DNA of 64,000 nucleotides from Paenalcaligenes sp052103955 (GTDB lineage: Bacteria; Pseudomonadota; Gammaproteobacteria; Burkholderiales; Burkholderiaceae_B). Below are positions 1 to 7,840 of the stretch, in pieces. How positions within the stretch are numbered: position 1 is the first letter of the stretch; each line of letters starts with the position of its first letter. The position numbers and the translations under genes were made by a program. The DNA is taken from NCBI GenBank assembly GCA_052103955.1, contig JBQELO010000012.1, forward strand, positions 1 to 64,000, written 5' to 3'. The notes below the pieces were generated by a model, which searched no databases, was not told the origin of the DNA, and worked only from the letters and a program-made list of their open reading frames with translations.

Positions 1-252
1 GTTTACGTAGAAGGCCGCCTGCGCACACGCAAATGGCAAGGCCAAGACGGTAAAGACAACTACACCACGGAAATCATTGCCGACCAGATGCAAATGCTAG
101 GTGGTCGTGATGGTGGCGATGCTGATTTTGATGGTAATGACTACAGCGCGCCACGGGCACAACAACAGCAGCAACGCCAACAACCTGCCGCCAACCCATA
201 CCAAGCCCCTGCCGATAATCTGGCTGATATGGATGACGATATTCCGTTCTGA
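1..252 (+). CDS. ssb: Single-stranded DNA-binding protein, C-terminal part (5' truncated by window edge)
   Basis: Reading frame 1 is open from the first base to the TGA at 250-252, giving the last 83 residues. It begins in the end of the OB fold (VYVEGRLRTRKWQ), followed by TTEIIADQMQMLGG, a Gln/Pro/Ala-rich disordered linker, and the acidic tip DDDIPF that binds partner proteins in bacterial SSBs. SSB coats single-stranded DNA in replication and repair. Only 13 bp separate it from the convergent lipocalin gene. I cannot tell whether this is the housekeeping copy or one carried by the integrated element ending near 8.0 kb. Confidence 0.93.
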   Translation, partial: VYVEGRLRTRKWQGQDGKDNYTTEIIADQMQMLGGRDGGDADFDGNDYSAPRAQQQQQRQQPAANPYQAPADNLADMDDDIPF

Positions 253-265
253 ATGACATCTGAGA

Positions 266-793
266 TTAAGGAGCAGTGACTACATTGCTAGTATCGAACC
301 CCTGCTCTTCAGCAAACTCAAGCAACGCTTGAACCGTTCCTTTGTCGCCCTCCTTGTCTCGGGACAAAACCCAGAGATATTCACGATTCGGGGTACCAAC
401 TAGTGAATATTGATAATCACCCTGCAACTGAATAATCCAGTAGTCACCCCAAACCATTGGCAACCAAGATAGCCAACTAGGCGCAAAGCGCACTTCCAAC
501 TTAGACGTACTGTCACCGCCAGCTAGCCTGCCCTCTCCTATAGCAACCTCAACACTACCGTCTTGTAAACGACACTGGTTAGTTACTTGTAAGACGCCAC
601 CATCTTGTAAAACATAGTCCGCTTGGACATCGCCCACACATTTGCTTTGGAAACGATTAGGCAATCTTGCCTGCTCATACCACGTTCCAGCGTACTTACT
701 GAGATCAACATCCTTTTGAACTACTAGATCTGGGTTTGGCTGCGCACAACCTGCTAACAGCATTACTAATAAAACACTGGCGCTTTTCTTCAT
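266..793 (-). CDS. blc: Lipocalin family outer-membrane lipoprotein (Blc-like)
   Basis: 175 residues, close to the usual length of bacterial lipocalins. The N-terminus is a lipoprotein signal with lipobox LAGC (Cys16), so the mature protein should be lipid-anchored. The first lipocalin signature is clear (YAGTWYEQARLPN, about residues 34-46), and a conserved motif lies near the C-terminus (YLWVLSRDK). Family role: binding of lysophospholipids or other hydrophobic ligands at the outer membrane. The gene is divergent from rdgC with only 32 bp between starts. The family is clear, the ligand unknown. Confidence 0.9.
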   Translation of the reverse strand: MKKSASVLLVMLLAGCAQPNPDLVVQKDVDLSKYAGTWYEQARLPNRFQSKCVGDVQADYVLQDGGVLQVTNQCRLQDGSVEVAIGEGRLAGGDSTSKLEVRFAPSWLSWLPMVWGDYWIIQLQGDYQYSLVGTPNREYLWVLSRDKEGDKGTVQALLEFAEEQGFDTSNVVTAP

Positions 794-825
794 AAGAGCT
801 CTAGTACCTAAGACAGGAAAATTTA

Positions 826-1728
826 ATGTTACTCAAAAATTTACGGATCTACCGTTTAGATCCATCGTGGGCGCTCGATGCTGCCCAGCTCTCCGAACTG
901 CTTGAACAGCACCAGTTCCAGCCCGGTACCAGCCAAGACCCTACATCAATCGGCTGGACTGAACCACGCACCGGACACGGCCTAGTCTACCAAAACAATA
1001 GACAAATCCTACTGTGTATGCGCAGCGAAAAGAAACTGCTGCCTAGCGCCGTAATCAATCAGGTAGCACGCGCCAAGGCCGCTAAAATCGCCGAGGAACA
1101 GGGTTACAAACCCGGTCGCAAGCAAATGCAGGAAATCAAAGAGCAGGTAATCACTGAGCTCATGCCTCGCGCCTTTAGCGTTGCGCGCGATACCCAAGTC
1201 TGGATTGATCCGGTAAACCGTTGGCTGTGTGTTGATGCAGCAGCTGCTAGTGTTGGCGATGAAGTGATGGGGCTGCTAGCTAAGACCATTAACCCATTCC
1301 CTGTGCTACCGCTTTACACCGAAACATCACCTGGTGGGGCCATGACCTCTTGGCTACTGGATGATGAGGCTCCTGCAAACTTCAGCATCGACCAAGATAC
1401 AGAACTTCGCTCCACGACCGAGAACCGTGCATTAGTGAAGTACGTGCGTCACAGCGTTGATGGCGAAGAGGCTAGACGACACATTCAAACTGGCAAGCAA
1501 TGCACACGCCTAGCACTTACATGGGACGACAAAATCAGCTTTGTGCTGACCGATGGCCTAGAGATCAAGCGCATCACCTTGCTGGACGTGCTTAAAGACC
1601 GAAGCAACCACATGACCGGCGATGAGGACGAACTATTCAACTCTGATATGTCGCTCATCACTCTTGAGCTTAGTCGCATGTTTGCTGATCTACTCTATGC
1701 ACTCGGAGGCGAAAAGCGTGTGGTGTAA
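826..1728 (+). CDS. rdgC: Recombination-associated protein RdgC
   Basis: 300 residues, the standard RdgC length. The start MLLKNLRIYRL and the internal LLCMRSEKKLLP and PGRKQMQEIKEQV segments match the family, a ring-shaped, sequence-independent double-stranded DNA binder that modulates RecA and the nucleoid. The start at 826 is preceded by AGGA at suitable spacing. RdgC is a core gene in many beta- and gammaproteobacteria but is also carried by prophages. Here it lies between ssb and phage-like genes that read toward an integrase, so both origins are open. Confidence 0.95.
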   Translation: MLLKNLRIYRLDPSWALDAAQLSELLEQHQFQPGTSQDPTSIGWTEPRTGHGLVYQNNRQILLCMRSEKKLLPSAVINQVARAKAAKIAEEQGYKPGRKQMQEIKEQVITELMPRAFSVARDTQVWIDPVNRWLCVDAAAASVGDEVMGLLAKTINPFPVLPLYTETSPGGAMTSWLLDDEAPANFSIDQDTELRSTTENRALVKYVRHSVDGEEARRHIQTGKQCTRLALTWDDKISFVLTDGLEIKRITLLDVLKDRSNHMTGDEDELFNSDMSLITLELSRMFADLLYALGGEKRVV

Positions 1729-1807
1729 GAAGTGTGCGGGCTGGTCTGTGCTAGCAATAACCTTGGGCCTAGTAATGGCCTACGCTTTTACTTATGTGGC
1801 TAAGTAA
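1697..1807 (+). CDS. Possible 36-residue single-span membrane protein overlapping the rdgC end
   Basis: An ATG inside the last codons of rdgC, preceded by no strong Shine-Dalgarno, opens a +2-frame ORF of 36 codons: a basic, two-cysteine N-terminus (SVWCKKCAGW) and then one hydrophobic span (about residues 17-33). The overlap with rdgC would allow translational coupling. No homologue is recognised. The reading frame extends upstream to 1622 inside rdgC, but that part looks like shadow coding. It may be a chance ORF. Confidence 0.3.
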   Translation: MHSEAKSVWCKKCAGWSVLAITLGLVMAYAFTYVAK

Positions 1808-1830
1808 GGTGGCATGCTAAGTGACAAACT

Positions 1831-1914
1831 TTAGTCCCTATCTTTCCGTTCATAGAGAAAGGGGAAAACCATAACAAATATAGTTGCCACTAAAAGGAAA
1901 ATCACTGCGTTCAT
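1831..1914 (-). CDS. 27-residue membrane microprotein
   Basis: This very short ORF starts with ATG and is preceded by a near-perfect Shine-Dalgarno, GGAGGTA, six bases upstream of the start. It encodes an uninterrupted hydrophobic helix (NAVIFLLVATIFVMVFPF) followed by a charged tail, LYERKDRD. The pattern of strong SD, one membrane span and charged end is that of known bacterial small membrane proteins such as KdpF or CydX. No partner operon is present and the sequence matches none that I recognise. Coding is inferred from SD and composition only. Confidence 0.5.
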   Translation of the reverse strand: MNAVIFLLVATIFVMVFPFLYERKDRD

Positions 1915-2072
1915 AGCTGTTACCTCCAAATCTTGTCTTACATCTTACTACTTGACTCATTTGGAATCTTTTAAAAATTGTTATGAAACAACTAGATGAG
2001 ATACCGTAGCCACGAATAATGAGCTAACTACGAAAACCATGTGCTCTCAGAAGCTTTTTTCTAAGTTCATAT

Positions 2073-2107
2073 AAAAAAACCGCTACACCGTAAAAGATGT
2101 AGCGGTT
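2073..2107 (-). terminator. Rho-independent terminator of the GlcG-like gene
   Basis: A perfect 10-bp inverted repeat (AACCGCTACA / TGTAGCGGTT) around a 10-nt loop, followed on the minus strand by a run of seven T. It lies about 25 bp beyond the stop of the minus-strand gene at 2133-2621. Confidence 0.88.
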
Positions 2108-2132
2108 ATGAATTTACTCTAAATTTTAAGAG

Positions 2133-2621
2133 TTAAAGGTCAGCTCCTATCGCTTTTAACCCTTCCATTGCACAAGCAGCGTCAATCGCTCCTGTTGGAG
2201 CGCCACCTACCCCAATCCCTGCTACTAAAACACCATTAAACTTAATAGGTAACCCACCACCTTGAATCACCATACGTGAATCCATATCACGTAAGCCGTT
2301 ATTCTCTGGCTTGGAAGCAATAAATTCGGCTAGACCTGCCGTATCACGGCCCATAGCTGCGGCGGTGAACGCTTTACCTTGGGCGCTGCTACCTGTGTGT
2401 GGGCCTGAGCTATCTTCTTTCAATAAAACCTGTACAGCCCCCTCTCGAGCCACAACAGCAACACTCACCGCATATCCATCTTTAGCACATGCCTGCACTG
2501 TTGCTTGAGCTGCTTTTGTTGCCAACTCTAAAGGTAAATAGTGAGTAGTAGGTAGTATCGTTTGAGCCTGAACTACGAGCGGAGCTACCAATAAAGCTAC
2601 AAGCATAAACTTACGGATCAT
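2133..2621 (-). CDS. Secreted GlcG/HbpS-type heme-binding family protein
   Basis: 162 residues from the ATG at 2621, chosen because AATGAGGAG lies seven bases upstream. A longer frame adds five residues without a better SD. The N-terminus is a Sec signal (MIRKFMLVALLVAPLVVQAQ). The body has family hallmarks: repeated Ala residues, SVAVVAREGAVQVLLKEDSSGPHT, GKAFTAAAMGRDT, IQGGGLPIKFNGVLVAGIGVGGAPTG. GlcG/HbpS proteins form oligomers. Some bind heme or cobalamin, many are of unknown function. The gene stands alone with its own terminator. A second family member begins at 63872. Confidence 0.87.
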   Translation of the reverse strand: MIRKFMLVALLVAPLVVQAQTILPTTHYLPLELATKAAQATVQACAKDGYAVSVAVVAREGAVQVLLKEDSSGPHTGSSAQGKAFTAAAMGRDTAGLAEFIASKPENNGLRDMDSRMVIQGGGLPIKFNGVLVAGIGVGGAPTGAIDAACAMEGLKAIGADL

Positions 2622-2677
2622 CTTGAGTCTCCTCATTGAGAGTTAGGAGGTACGTTTCAGAAGCAATCGAACTTGAA

Positions 2678-2851
2678 TCAATATATTCGTTTTGCACCAG
2701 GAGCCTCAGAAGCTGAATATAACTCACTCGCCTGAGCACGATACTTTAAGCAAGCTACTAGGTATGTGATCAAGATATATCCAGATGAGACGGCTACGTA
2801 AAATATAGCTAAATTTAACCAGAGCACAATATATTTAGGGATACAAAACAT
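2678..2851 (-). CDS. Possible 57-residue small membrane protein
   Basis: An ATG at 2851 preceded by GAGGAC four bases upstream opens a 57-codon ORF. Residues about 5-36 are strongly hydrophobic (IVLWLNLAIFYVAVSSGYILITYLVAC), enough for one long or two short spans, followed by a polar tail rich in Ser, Ala and Glu. It sits in an AT-rich gap beside the GlcG-like gene and on the same strand. No family is recognised. Support is the SD, hydrophobic pattern and position. Confidence 0.42.
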   Translation of the reverse strand: MFCIPKYIVLWLNLAIFYVAVSSGYILITYLVACLKYRAQASELYSASEAPGAKRIY

Positions 2852-3454
2852 AACAGTCCTCGTTTAGCAGTAAGGATGACCATTACTTTAAGCCTAAAAC
2901 AAATCCGATCCCCATACCTCCAAACACACTCACCATTACCGCTTAGCAAACATAAACCTCTTATAAATATCCTCACACCAAAAAACCCGCATAACCCATT
3001 GATAAAAAACAAAAAATAAACACTTATAGTTTGCGTATTATGGTCAAAATCTTTAATCCTAGCGTTAACCCCAATATAGGGAATATCACTAAAAAGTAGG
3101 TATAAAACAACGAGCGACACAGCCTCTAAGGTCAAATTTCTAGCTAGCGCTAACTACTAAAGACTAGGTTTAGAAAAGAACCACGAAAAACCTAGGCTTT
3201 CTCTTAATCTGATATACCGTAATCAGCTTACTAAAAATCATAAAAACTCTCAGTACAGGTTGAAAACTCGTACTCTGAGGAAATATTTTGCAAGCTCGTG
3301 CCGCACGGTAAAGCCTTGACGACCTCAAAAGCCCTCCCCAATGTCTCAGAGGGCATAGATATTCCTCAATAACCCAATTGATTTACAAACGACAACTCAC
3401 TAAATCAAGACTTTAGTGCATTCCTTCTTGCGCCTATATATAGGAGCTTTTTAC
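2852..3454. other. AT-rich gap without a convincing gene
   Basis: About 600 bp with low G+C. A 106-codon minus-strand frame (2815-3135) is open but lacks a Shine-Dalgarno and overlaps the better-supported 57-residue ORF. A weak 6-bp inverted repeat (GCCCTC/GAGGGC, near 3330-3353) has no T-run. The composition shift fits the entry into horizontally acquired DNA. Confidence 0.5.
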
Positions 3455-3943
3455 ATGACACACCTTGTACTAGACCCCTGCTGTGGTGGTCGCATGATGT
3501 GGTTCAACCCACAAGACCAACGCTGTTTGTTTGGCGACATGCGGCACGAATCCATAATCGTTACCGACCGCACTCACAAAGAGGACGGTACAAGGGCTAT
3601 TCATGTACACCCGGACATGCAAATGGACTTCCGTGTGCTGCCCTTTCCCGATAACACTTTCTATCACGTTGCCTTCGACCCACCCCACCTGGTACGGGCT
3701 GGCAAGCGCAGCTGGATGGCAGCCAAGTACGGAAAGTTAGGCGACGACTGGCGCGAAGATTTACGCCTAGGGTTTGCAGAGTGCTTCCGCGTACTGCGCC
3801 CCCACGGCACATTGAATTTCAAATGGAACGAAACACAGATACCAGTGCGTGATGTTCTGGCCTGCACCGACGTAGCCCCCTTATATGGCCACCGCTCAGG
3901 TCGGCTGAACAAAACCCACTGGATCACCTTTATTAAGCCATGA
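3455..3943 (+). CDS. Phage-type class I SAM-dependent methyltransferase
   Basis: 162 residues from the ATG at 3455, chosen for the upstream TAGGAG. The frame is open to 3416. An N-terminal DPCCGGRMMWF acts as motif I (SAM binding) and AFDPPHLV near residue 80 as the catalytic DPP[HYW] motif. This is the arrangement of compact phage and plasmid N4/N6-adenine or cytosine methyltransferases. Late LNFKWNETQIPV and a C-terminal HWITFIKP fit the fold. The target base and site are not predictable. The next gene starts 7 bp downstream, so they are probably co-transcribed. Confidence 0.75.
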   Translation: MTHLVLDPCCGGRMMWFNPQDQRCLFGDMRHESIIVTDRTHKEDGTRAIHVHPDMQMDFRVLPFPDNTFYHVAFDPPHLVRAGKRSWMAAKYGKLGDDWREDLRLGFAECFRVLRPHGTLNFKWNETQIPVRDVLACTDVAPLYGHRSGRLNKTHWITFIKP

Positions 3944-3950
3944 GGTACAC

Positions 3951-4466
3951 ATGACACAGATACAAGCACTCGAAAACCTAAGCCAAACAGACCTGATTAA
4001 GCTAATCCAGACTGAACGCCAGCAGCATGCAGATGATATGGACATGCTCTCTAAAGAGTTGGCCAGCAGAGCGGCACCCATTGAACTACGAGTGGTGACC
4101 GATATATTGGCAGAAGGTGGTGGCAGCTGGGTGACCTGCTCGGGCTGCCATGAAAGTAATGATGGATACCCTACCGGCCCATATAGCCAAGTGATGAAGT
4201 GCAACTTAGGGGTTGGGTGCCACGAATGTGGCGGTATCGGCGCTATATGGGACACAACAGATTACGACGAAATGGCTGATGCAATGTTCGGCGCCATTCC
4301 CGAAACAACGCCTGACAATCCATTGTCAGATCCTCAGATCGTTCGGGTTTACAAAATCAACGATATTTCCGGCTTGGTTGACAGCGACCTTTCGCAACCT
4401 TGCACCTGCCCATCCGGCGACGGCTCACTGCGATGGCCTTGCCCTGTGCATCCGCCAACAGCTTGA
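3951..4466 (+). CDS. Phage-type protein with CxxC zinc-ribbon motifs
   Basis: 171 residues. The start follows a GAGGT just after the methyltransferase stop. The N-terminal half (about 1-40) is helical and charged. The middle has TCSGCHE followed by CNLGVGCHECGGIGAIWD, paired CxxC/CxxCxG motifs of a DnaJ-like or Lar-like zinc ribbon. The end has further cysteines (CTCPSG...CPVHP). Such proteins are common in early regions of lambdoid and related prophages, mostly without known function. I do not recognise a specific family. Confidence 0.62.
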   Translation: MTQIQALENLSQTDLIKLIQTERQQHADDMDMLSKELASRAAPIELRVVTDILAEGGGSWVTCSGCHESNDGYPTGPYSQVMKCNLGVGCHECGGIGAIWDTTDYDEMADAMFGAIPETTPDNPLSDPQIVRVYKINDISGLVDSDLSQPCTCPSGDGSLRWPCPVHPPTA

Positions 4467-4487
4467 GCAATTCAAAACTGCAATATC

Positions 4488-4787
4488 CTACTCACCTAAG
4501 GACGTTTCCTTAGCTGTTAATCTAGTTTTCAAAACATCTGGAAGTGCCACTGTAACAAGCTCACTACTGCTGATGCTACGACAGTTTAAGGCAACAGAAT
4601 GTATAGCTTCTTTGTGCAACGCATAAGCCTCTATACACATATCAGCATTGCGCAGCTCTCTGCCAACAATTCTTTCTAGTGCGTAAAGCGATATTTGTGC
4701 TGTGATTTTTTGACGCTCTACCGTATGGAAAGCAAAGACGATACGAGCAGGGCTTATTTGGTACTTAACAAACTCGTCCTCATCCAT
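4488..4787 (-). CDS. Small protein, paralogue of the gene at 5193 (DUF1488-like)
   Basis: 99 residues from the ATG at 4787, which has GGAGG five bases upstream. The frame is open 28 codons further but without SD. It aligns end to end with the minus-strand neighbour at 5193-5504: shared pattern VxKY, then P..VVF/IVFxF, then IS/VSxxxLE...G..L, CIExYxxHKExIxS. The Val-Phe-Phe followed by a (V/I)SxxxLE block resembles DUF1488 proteins, an assignment I hold weakly. Function unknown. Confidence 0.55.
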   Translation of the reverse strand: MDEDEFVKYQISPARIVFAFHTVERQKITAQISLYALERIVGRELRNADMCIEAYALHKEAIHSVALNCRSISSSELVTVALPDVLKTRLTAKETSLGE

Positions 4788-4889
4788 GGTTGCCTCCTTC
4801 TCAACACAAAGCGTCTCTTTAATTATGACTATTTCACACCAGCATGAACAGTCTACTACAACACCACGCAAAAACCCTTTCTATATAGC

Positions 4890-5027
4890 CTAGTCTCTAA
4901 ACCTGTCTTTTTTCCACCGTTTAAATAGAAAGAGAATAAACAGAACAAAAAAATAGAATAAAAACACTAATGTAAAAAAGGTAGCAATCCTTAACCACAG
5001 AAACAGCCACTGATCAATATGGAGCAT
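4890..5027 (-). CDS. 45-residue membrane microprotein
   Basis: The ATG at 5027 is preceded by GGGGGGTGAC, a strong SD. The product starts MLHIDQW, then has about 28 hydrophobic, Phe/Leu-rich residues (ending VLFILFLF) and a basic tail KRWKKDRFRD. The positive-inside tail predicts N-out/C-in insertion. The ORF lies between the two DUF1488-like paralogues on the same strand. No homologue is recognised. The SD, the span and the charge asymmetry make it more than a chance ORF, but expression is unproven. Confidence 0.52.
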   Translation of the reverse strand: MLHIDQWLFLWLRIATFFTLVFLFYFFVLFILFLFKRWKKDRFRD

Positions 5028-5192
5028 GTCACCCCCCAGAGATCACGAGAGCCTAACACCAAAATCAGATACAAACCTAACATTAGGTTACTTATATTTT
5101 GAGTTTCAGGGGGAGGATTTTGGCACTTTATTTCCATAAAAAAGGCACCAAACTCTGATGCCTTCTAACTACAAAAACTAAATTTACTCAAT

Positions 5193-5504
5193 CTATGAAA
5201 AATCACGTTTATAGATACTGGCCATTGAGCTGGCATCACTAAATACCTGCAAGCTTTTTATCAGTCGACGCATCAGGCTTTCTCTGTGCGACTCTTGTTG
5301 TGACTTTTGTCGTAACACGAAGCTTTGAATTTGTTCTTTATAGGCGTGGTACGTTTCTATGCAACCCTGAATACTCAACGGTTTCCCAGCCAATACCTCC
5401 AATCTGTCGCGAGACACCCACCCCCATAATTTCTCACCTGAAACAAGAAATGTAAACACCACCCCGGGCGGGTCATCCTCATATTTCGCTACTAACGTCT
5501 GCAT
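5193..5504 (-). CDS. Small protein, paralogue of the gene at 4488 (DUF1488-like)
   Basis: 103 residues from the ATG at 5504, chosen for AGAGGTGAG just upstream. A longer frame to 5558 has no SD. Residues 1-68 align with the 4488 gene (VAKYEDDPPGVVFTF, GWVSRDRLEVLAGKPL, CIETYHAYKEQIQSF). The C-terminal extension is polar and basic. The pair probably arose by local duplication, with the 45-residue microprotein between them. Function unknown. Confidence 0.55.
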   Translation of the reverse strand: MQTLVAKYEDDPPGVVFTFLVSGEKLWGWVSRDRLEVLAGKPLSIQGCIETYHAYKEQIQSFVLRQKSQQESHRESLMRRLIKSLQVFSDASSMASIYKRDFS

Positions 5505-5702
5505 ACTCACCTCTTGAAACCAAATATCTGCCCAAAGCTCATATCTGGACAGCAGCATAAATGAAAGGGTTATTGTGATTTAAATGCGTGACTTAGAACC
5601 TCAACTGTAAGGCTCAGAAATAGTCTACTTAGCAGCTTTTTATACACCGCAAATCAAATGTAACTAAATACAAATCCCCCCAACAGCAGACACAGACAAA
5701 CG

Positions 5703-5723
5703 CCCCGCAGCTGCGGGGTTTTT
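5703..5723 (+). terminator. Rho-independent terminator
   Basis: Perfect palindromic stem CCCCGCAG/CTGCGGGG followed by five T. It ends 12 bp upstream of the next start codon, so transcription of that gene must pass through it or start inside it. Confidence 0.8.
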
Positions 5724-5735
5724 ACTGGAAATCAC

Positions 5736-6461
5736 ATGACAGAAAACGATGACAACCGCTCTCGTTACGTTGAGCGTATCCGTAAATTATTGGCCCTAGC
5801 TGGGTCTAGCAACGAACACGAAGCTGCTATTGCACGTAAACGCGCCGACGCCATGATGGAAAAATACGCCATCACGCACATGGAATTGGGCGATGCAGAG
5901 TTTGGAAGCGGCTACTTTGAAACGGCCACCAAAGACCATGCCAGATGGAAAACCAGCCTCTATGTGGCTATTGGGTATATTTTTGGCTGCCAGACCGCCT
6001 ACCATACCAACCGAGAGCAAAAGCTAGTCATAACCTTTTACGGCAAAAAACCTATGGTCGAAATCGCACTCTACATAAGCGATGTCATTACCAGAGGCTT
6101 AGCTACCGCATGGGATAACCACAAGCAACTTCTAAAGCAGCATTCCATCCCCTTAAATTCCACTACACGCAATAGCTTCCATGAGGCCTTTGCCGGCGGC
6201 GTAATTACGACTGTTAGCAGAATATTTAACGGCATGAGCCCTGAAGAACAAGACCAGCACAGGGCCGATGTAGAGGCAGCAAACCATCTAACTCAAGACA
6301 TCCCAGAAAAGAAACGACGGGACACCAAACCTAAGCATCAAGACCGGCTAGCCACAGCAGCAGGCTACCTTGCAGGCAAAGCCCAAAACATCAATATCGG
6401 TGTTGGTACCGCCACCCCCAATGCGCGGGTTACTACAGACGCAACTACACACCCGGCATAA
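5736..6461 (+). CDS. DUF2786 domain phage protein
   Basis: 241 residues. Residues about 9-47 form the DUF2786 signature: YVERIRKLLALAGSS, NEHEAAIARKRADAMMEKYAI. A mixed alpha/beta central part follows (about 50-170), then a basic, low-complexity tail. DUF2786 proteins are frequent in prophages and plasmids, function unknown, sometimes suggested to be metal- or nucleic-acid-related. SD is weak (TGGAAA) and a terminator lies immediately upstream. The stop codon falls within the loop of the next terminator (6451-6472). Confidence 0.7.
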   Translation: MTENDDNRSRYVERIRKLLALAGSSNEHEAAIARKRADAMMEKYAITHMELGDAEFGSGYFETATKDHARWKTSLYVAIGYIFGCQTAYHTNREQKLVITFYGKKPMVEIALYISDVITRGLATAWDNHKQLLKQHSIPLNSTTRNSFHEAFAGGVITTVSRIFNGMSPEEQDQHRADVEAANHLTQDIPEKKRRDTKPKHQDRLATAAGYLAGKAQNINIGVGTATPNARVTTDATTHPA

Positions 6462-6472
6462 GCCGGGTTTTT
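6451..6472 (+). terminator. Rho-independent terminator containing the stop codon of the DUF2786 gene
   Basis: Stem ACCCGGC/GCCGGGT with a 4-nt loop that includes the TAA stop, followed by five T. It separates the DUF2786 gene from the DUF4224-integrase pair. Confidence 0.75.
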
Positions 6473-6495
6473 GTTGGACACAAAAAGGAGCGCCA

Positions 6496-6777
6496 ATGAG
6501 TTCTATATATTTGCCGCCATATCTTACTGATCAAGAAATAGATGGTATCTGCGACCCTCTCACCCAGCCCATGGCACAAATAAAATACATGCGCTCTTTG
6601 GGTATGGTTGTACAGAGAAAACCAAGCGGTCGCGCGCTTGTAGCCAGAGAGGAGTTTAAAAGAGTCACTGTTTTGCAGGAGCAGGCAGCTGCATTTTCGC
6701 CGGAAGCACGCCCCGATCGAGAGCGTCTGCTAAGGTTAGTAGGAGGTAATAAACATGGGGCGCAAGCGCAAAAATAA
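6496..6777 (+). CDS. DUF4224 domain protein preceding the integrase
   Basis: 93 residues from the ATG at 6496, with AAAGGAG seven bases upstream. The N-terminal half carries the DUF4224 pattern (YLTDQEIDGIC, PMAQIKYMRSLG, RPSGRALVAREEF-like). DUF4224 proteins typically lie just upstream of phage integrases and may be excisionase-like small DNA binders, an inference from position. It overlaps the integrase start by 23 bp, suggesting translational coupling. Confidence 0.72.
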   Translation: MSSIYLPPYLTDQEIDGICDPLTQPMAQIKYMRSLGMVVQRKPSGRALVAREEFKRVTVLQEQAAAFSPEARPDRERLLRLVGGNKHGAQAQK

Positions 6778-7837
6778 CGAATTACAGCTACCCTCCCGGG
6801 TATACCAAAAGCATGGGGCTTTTTATTATGTGCACCCAAGCGGAAGGTGGGAGCGTATTGGCACAGATCTCGCTGAGGCTCGCAAACGTGGTCACCACTA
6901 CAACGACCCTGACAATATCTTTGGCACGATGCAGCACTACCTGCAAGAGTTCATCCTTCATTGCGAAAAGCGAACAAAACTCCCAAGAGATAAAGGCGGC
7001 ATGTCTACCCGAACTTTTGAGGACTATAAAAAGACAACTGTCCCGCTAATTGCGTTCTTTGGGAAGATGACGCCCAGCCAAGTCCAAGGCAATCATATTG
7101 CTGAATACCTAGATGTTGGCGTAGAAATGAATAGATCTGTTCGGGCAAATAGAGAAAAAGCAACATTATCAGCCTGCTTTACTTGGCTGCTGCGCCAATC
7201 GGGTACTGGGATATCCGTTAATCCGTGCATCGGCATTCGACGCAACCCAGAGAGGAAACGAGATCGCTACGTTACTCATGAGGAATATAGGGCCGTTTGG
7301 AAAAAAGCTCAGCCATCTGTTCGTGCCCTATTGGATCTGATTTATCGAACCCTACAAAGGCCTGAGGACATCATTAAATGGACTCCAGCTAACATCATCA
7401 TCAAATCCGAAAACGATGGAACGAAGGTAAAAGTAATCCGCACCCAGCAAGGAAAAACCGATGCATATGTAGATATCGCGGTTTCTCCCGAGATCGAGCA
7501 AGTTCTCCAAACCTTGATACGCCCCACCGGGTCTCCTGAAGACTCAACACGCCCCCTTTTATTAAGCCGAAAAAACGAACCCTACACATACAGCGGCCTC
7601 ACAAGCATGCTTCAACGCTACGTTAAATCCACTTCCATAAACGGCAAGCCTATCCCCTCTTTTGGTTTCTACGATATGAAGGGAAAGGGAGCCACAGACA
7701 TGTGGCTAGCGGGAGTCCCCTTAGAAGAGATACAGGCTCTTTGCGGGCACGACTCTATGACCACAACAGAGATCTACGTAAAATGCCGCTGGCGCGATAC
7801 GATCCAATCGAATAAAACCAGCATAAAACAGGCCTAA
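6755..7837 (+). CDS. int: Tyrosine recombinase / phage integrase
   Basis: 360 residues. SD AGGAGG lies seven bases before the ATG. An N-terminal arm-binding segment (KNNELQLPSRVY) is followed by a core-binding domain (about 60-165) and the catalytic domain (about 175-350). Catalytic landmarks: Arg in YRTLQRPEDI, Gly-His in LCGHDSMTTTE, and the Tyr nucleophile in EIYVK. At the usual HxxR box the sequence reads FYDMKGKGATDM, so His is Tyr and Arg is Lys, a variant seen in part of the phage family. It lies 130 bp from the tRNA-derived att copy, as expected of a site-specific integrase. Confidence 0.92.
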   Translation: MGRKRKNNELQLPSRVYQKHGAFYYVHPSGRWERIGTDLAEARKRGHHYNDPDNIFGTMQHYLQEFILHCEKRTKLPRDKGGMSTRTFEDYKKTTVPLIAFFGKMTPSQVQGNHIAEYLDVGVEMNRSVRANREKATLSACFTWLLRQSGTGISVNPCIGIRRNPERKRDRYVTHEEYRAVWKKAQPSVRALLDLIYRTLQRPEDIIKWTPANIIIKSENDGTKVKVIRTQQGKTDAYVDIAVSPEIEQVLQTLIRPTGSPEDSTRPLLLSRKNEPYTYSGLTSMLQRYVKSTSINGKPIPSFGFYDMKGKGATDMWLAGVPLEEIQALCGHDSMTTTEIYVKCRWRDTIQSNKTSIKQA

Positions 7838-7840
7838 ACC

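Noticed and set aside
2815..3135. 106-codon minus-strand hydrophobic ORF
   Set aside because: No Shine-Dalgarno, overlaps a better-supported small ORF, AT-rich random-like composition.
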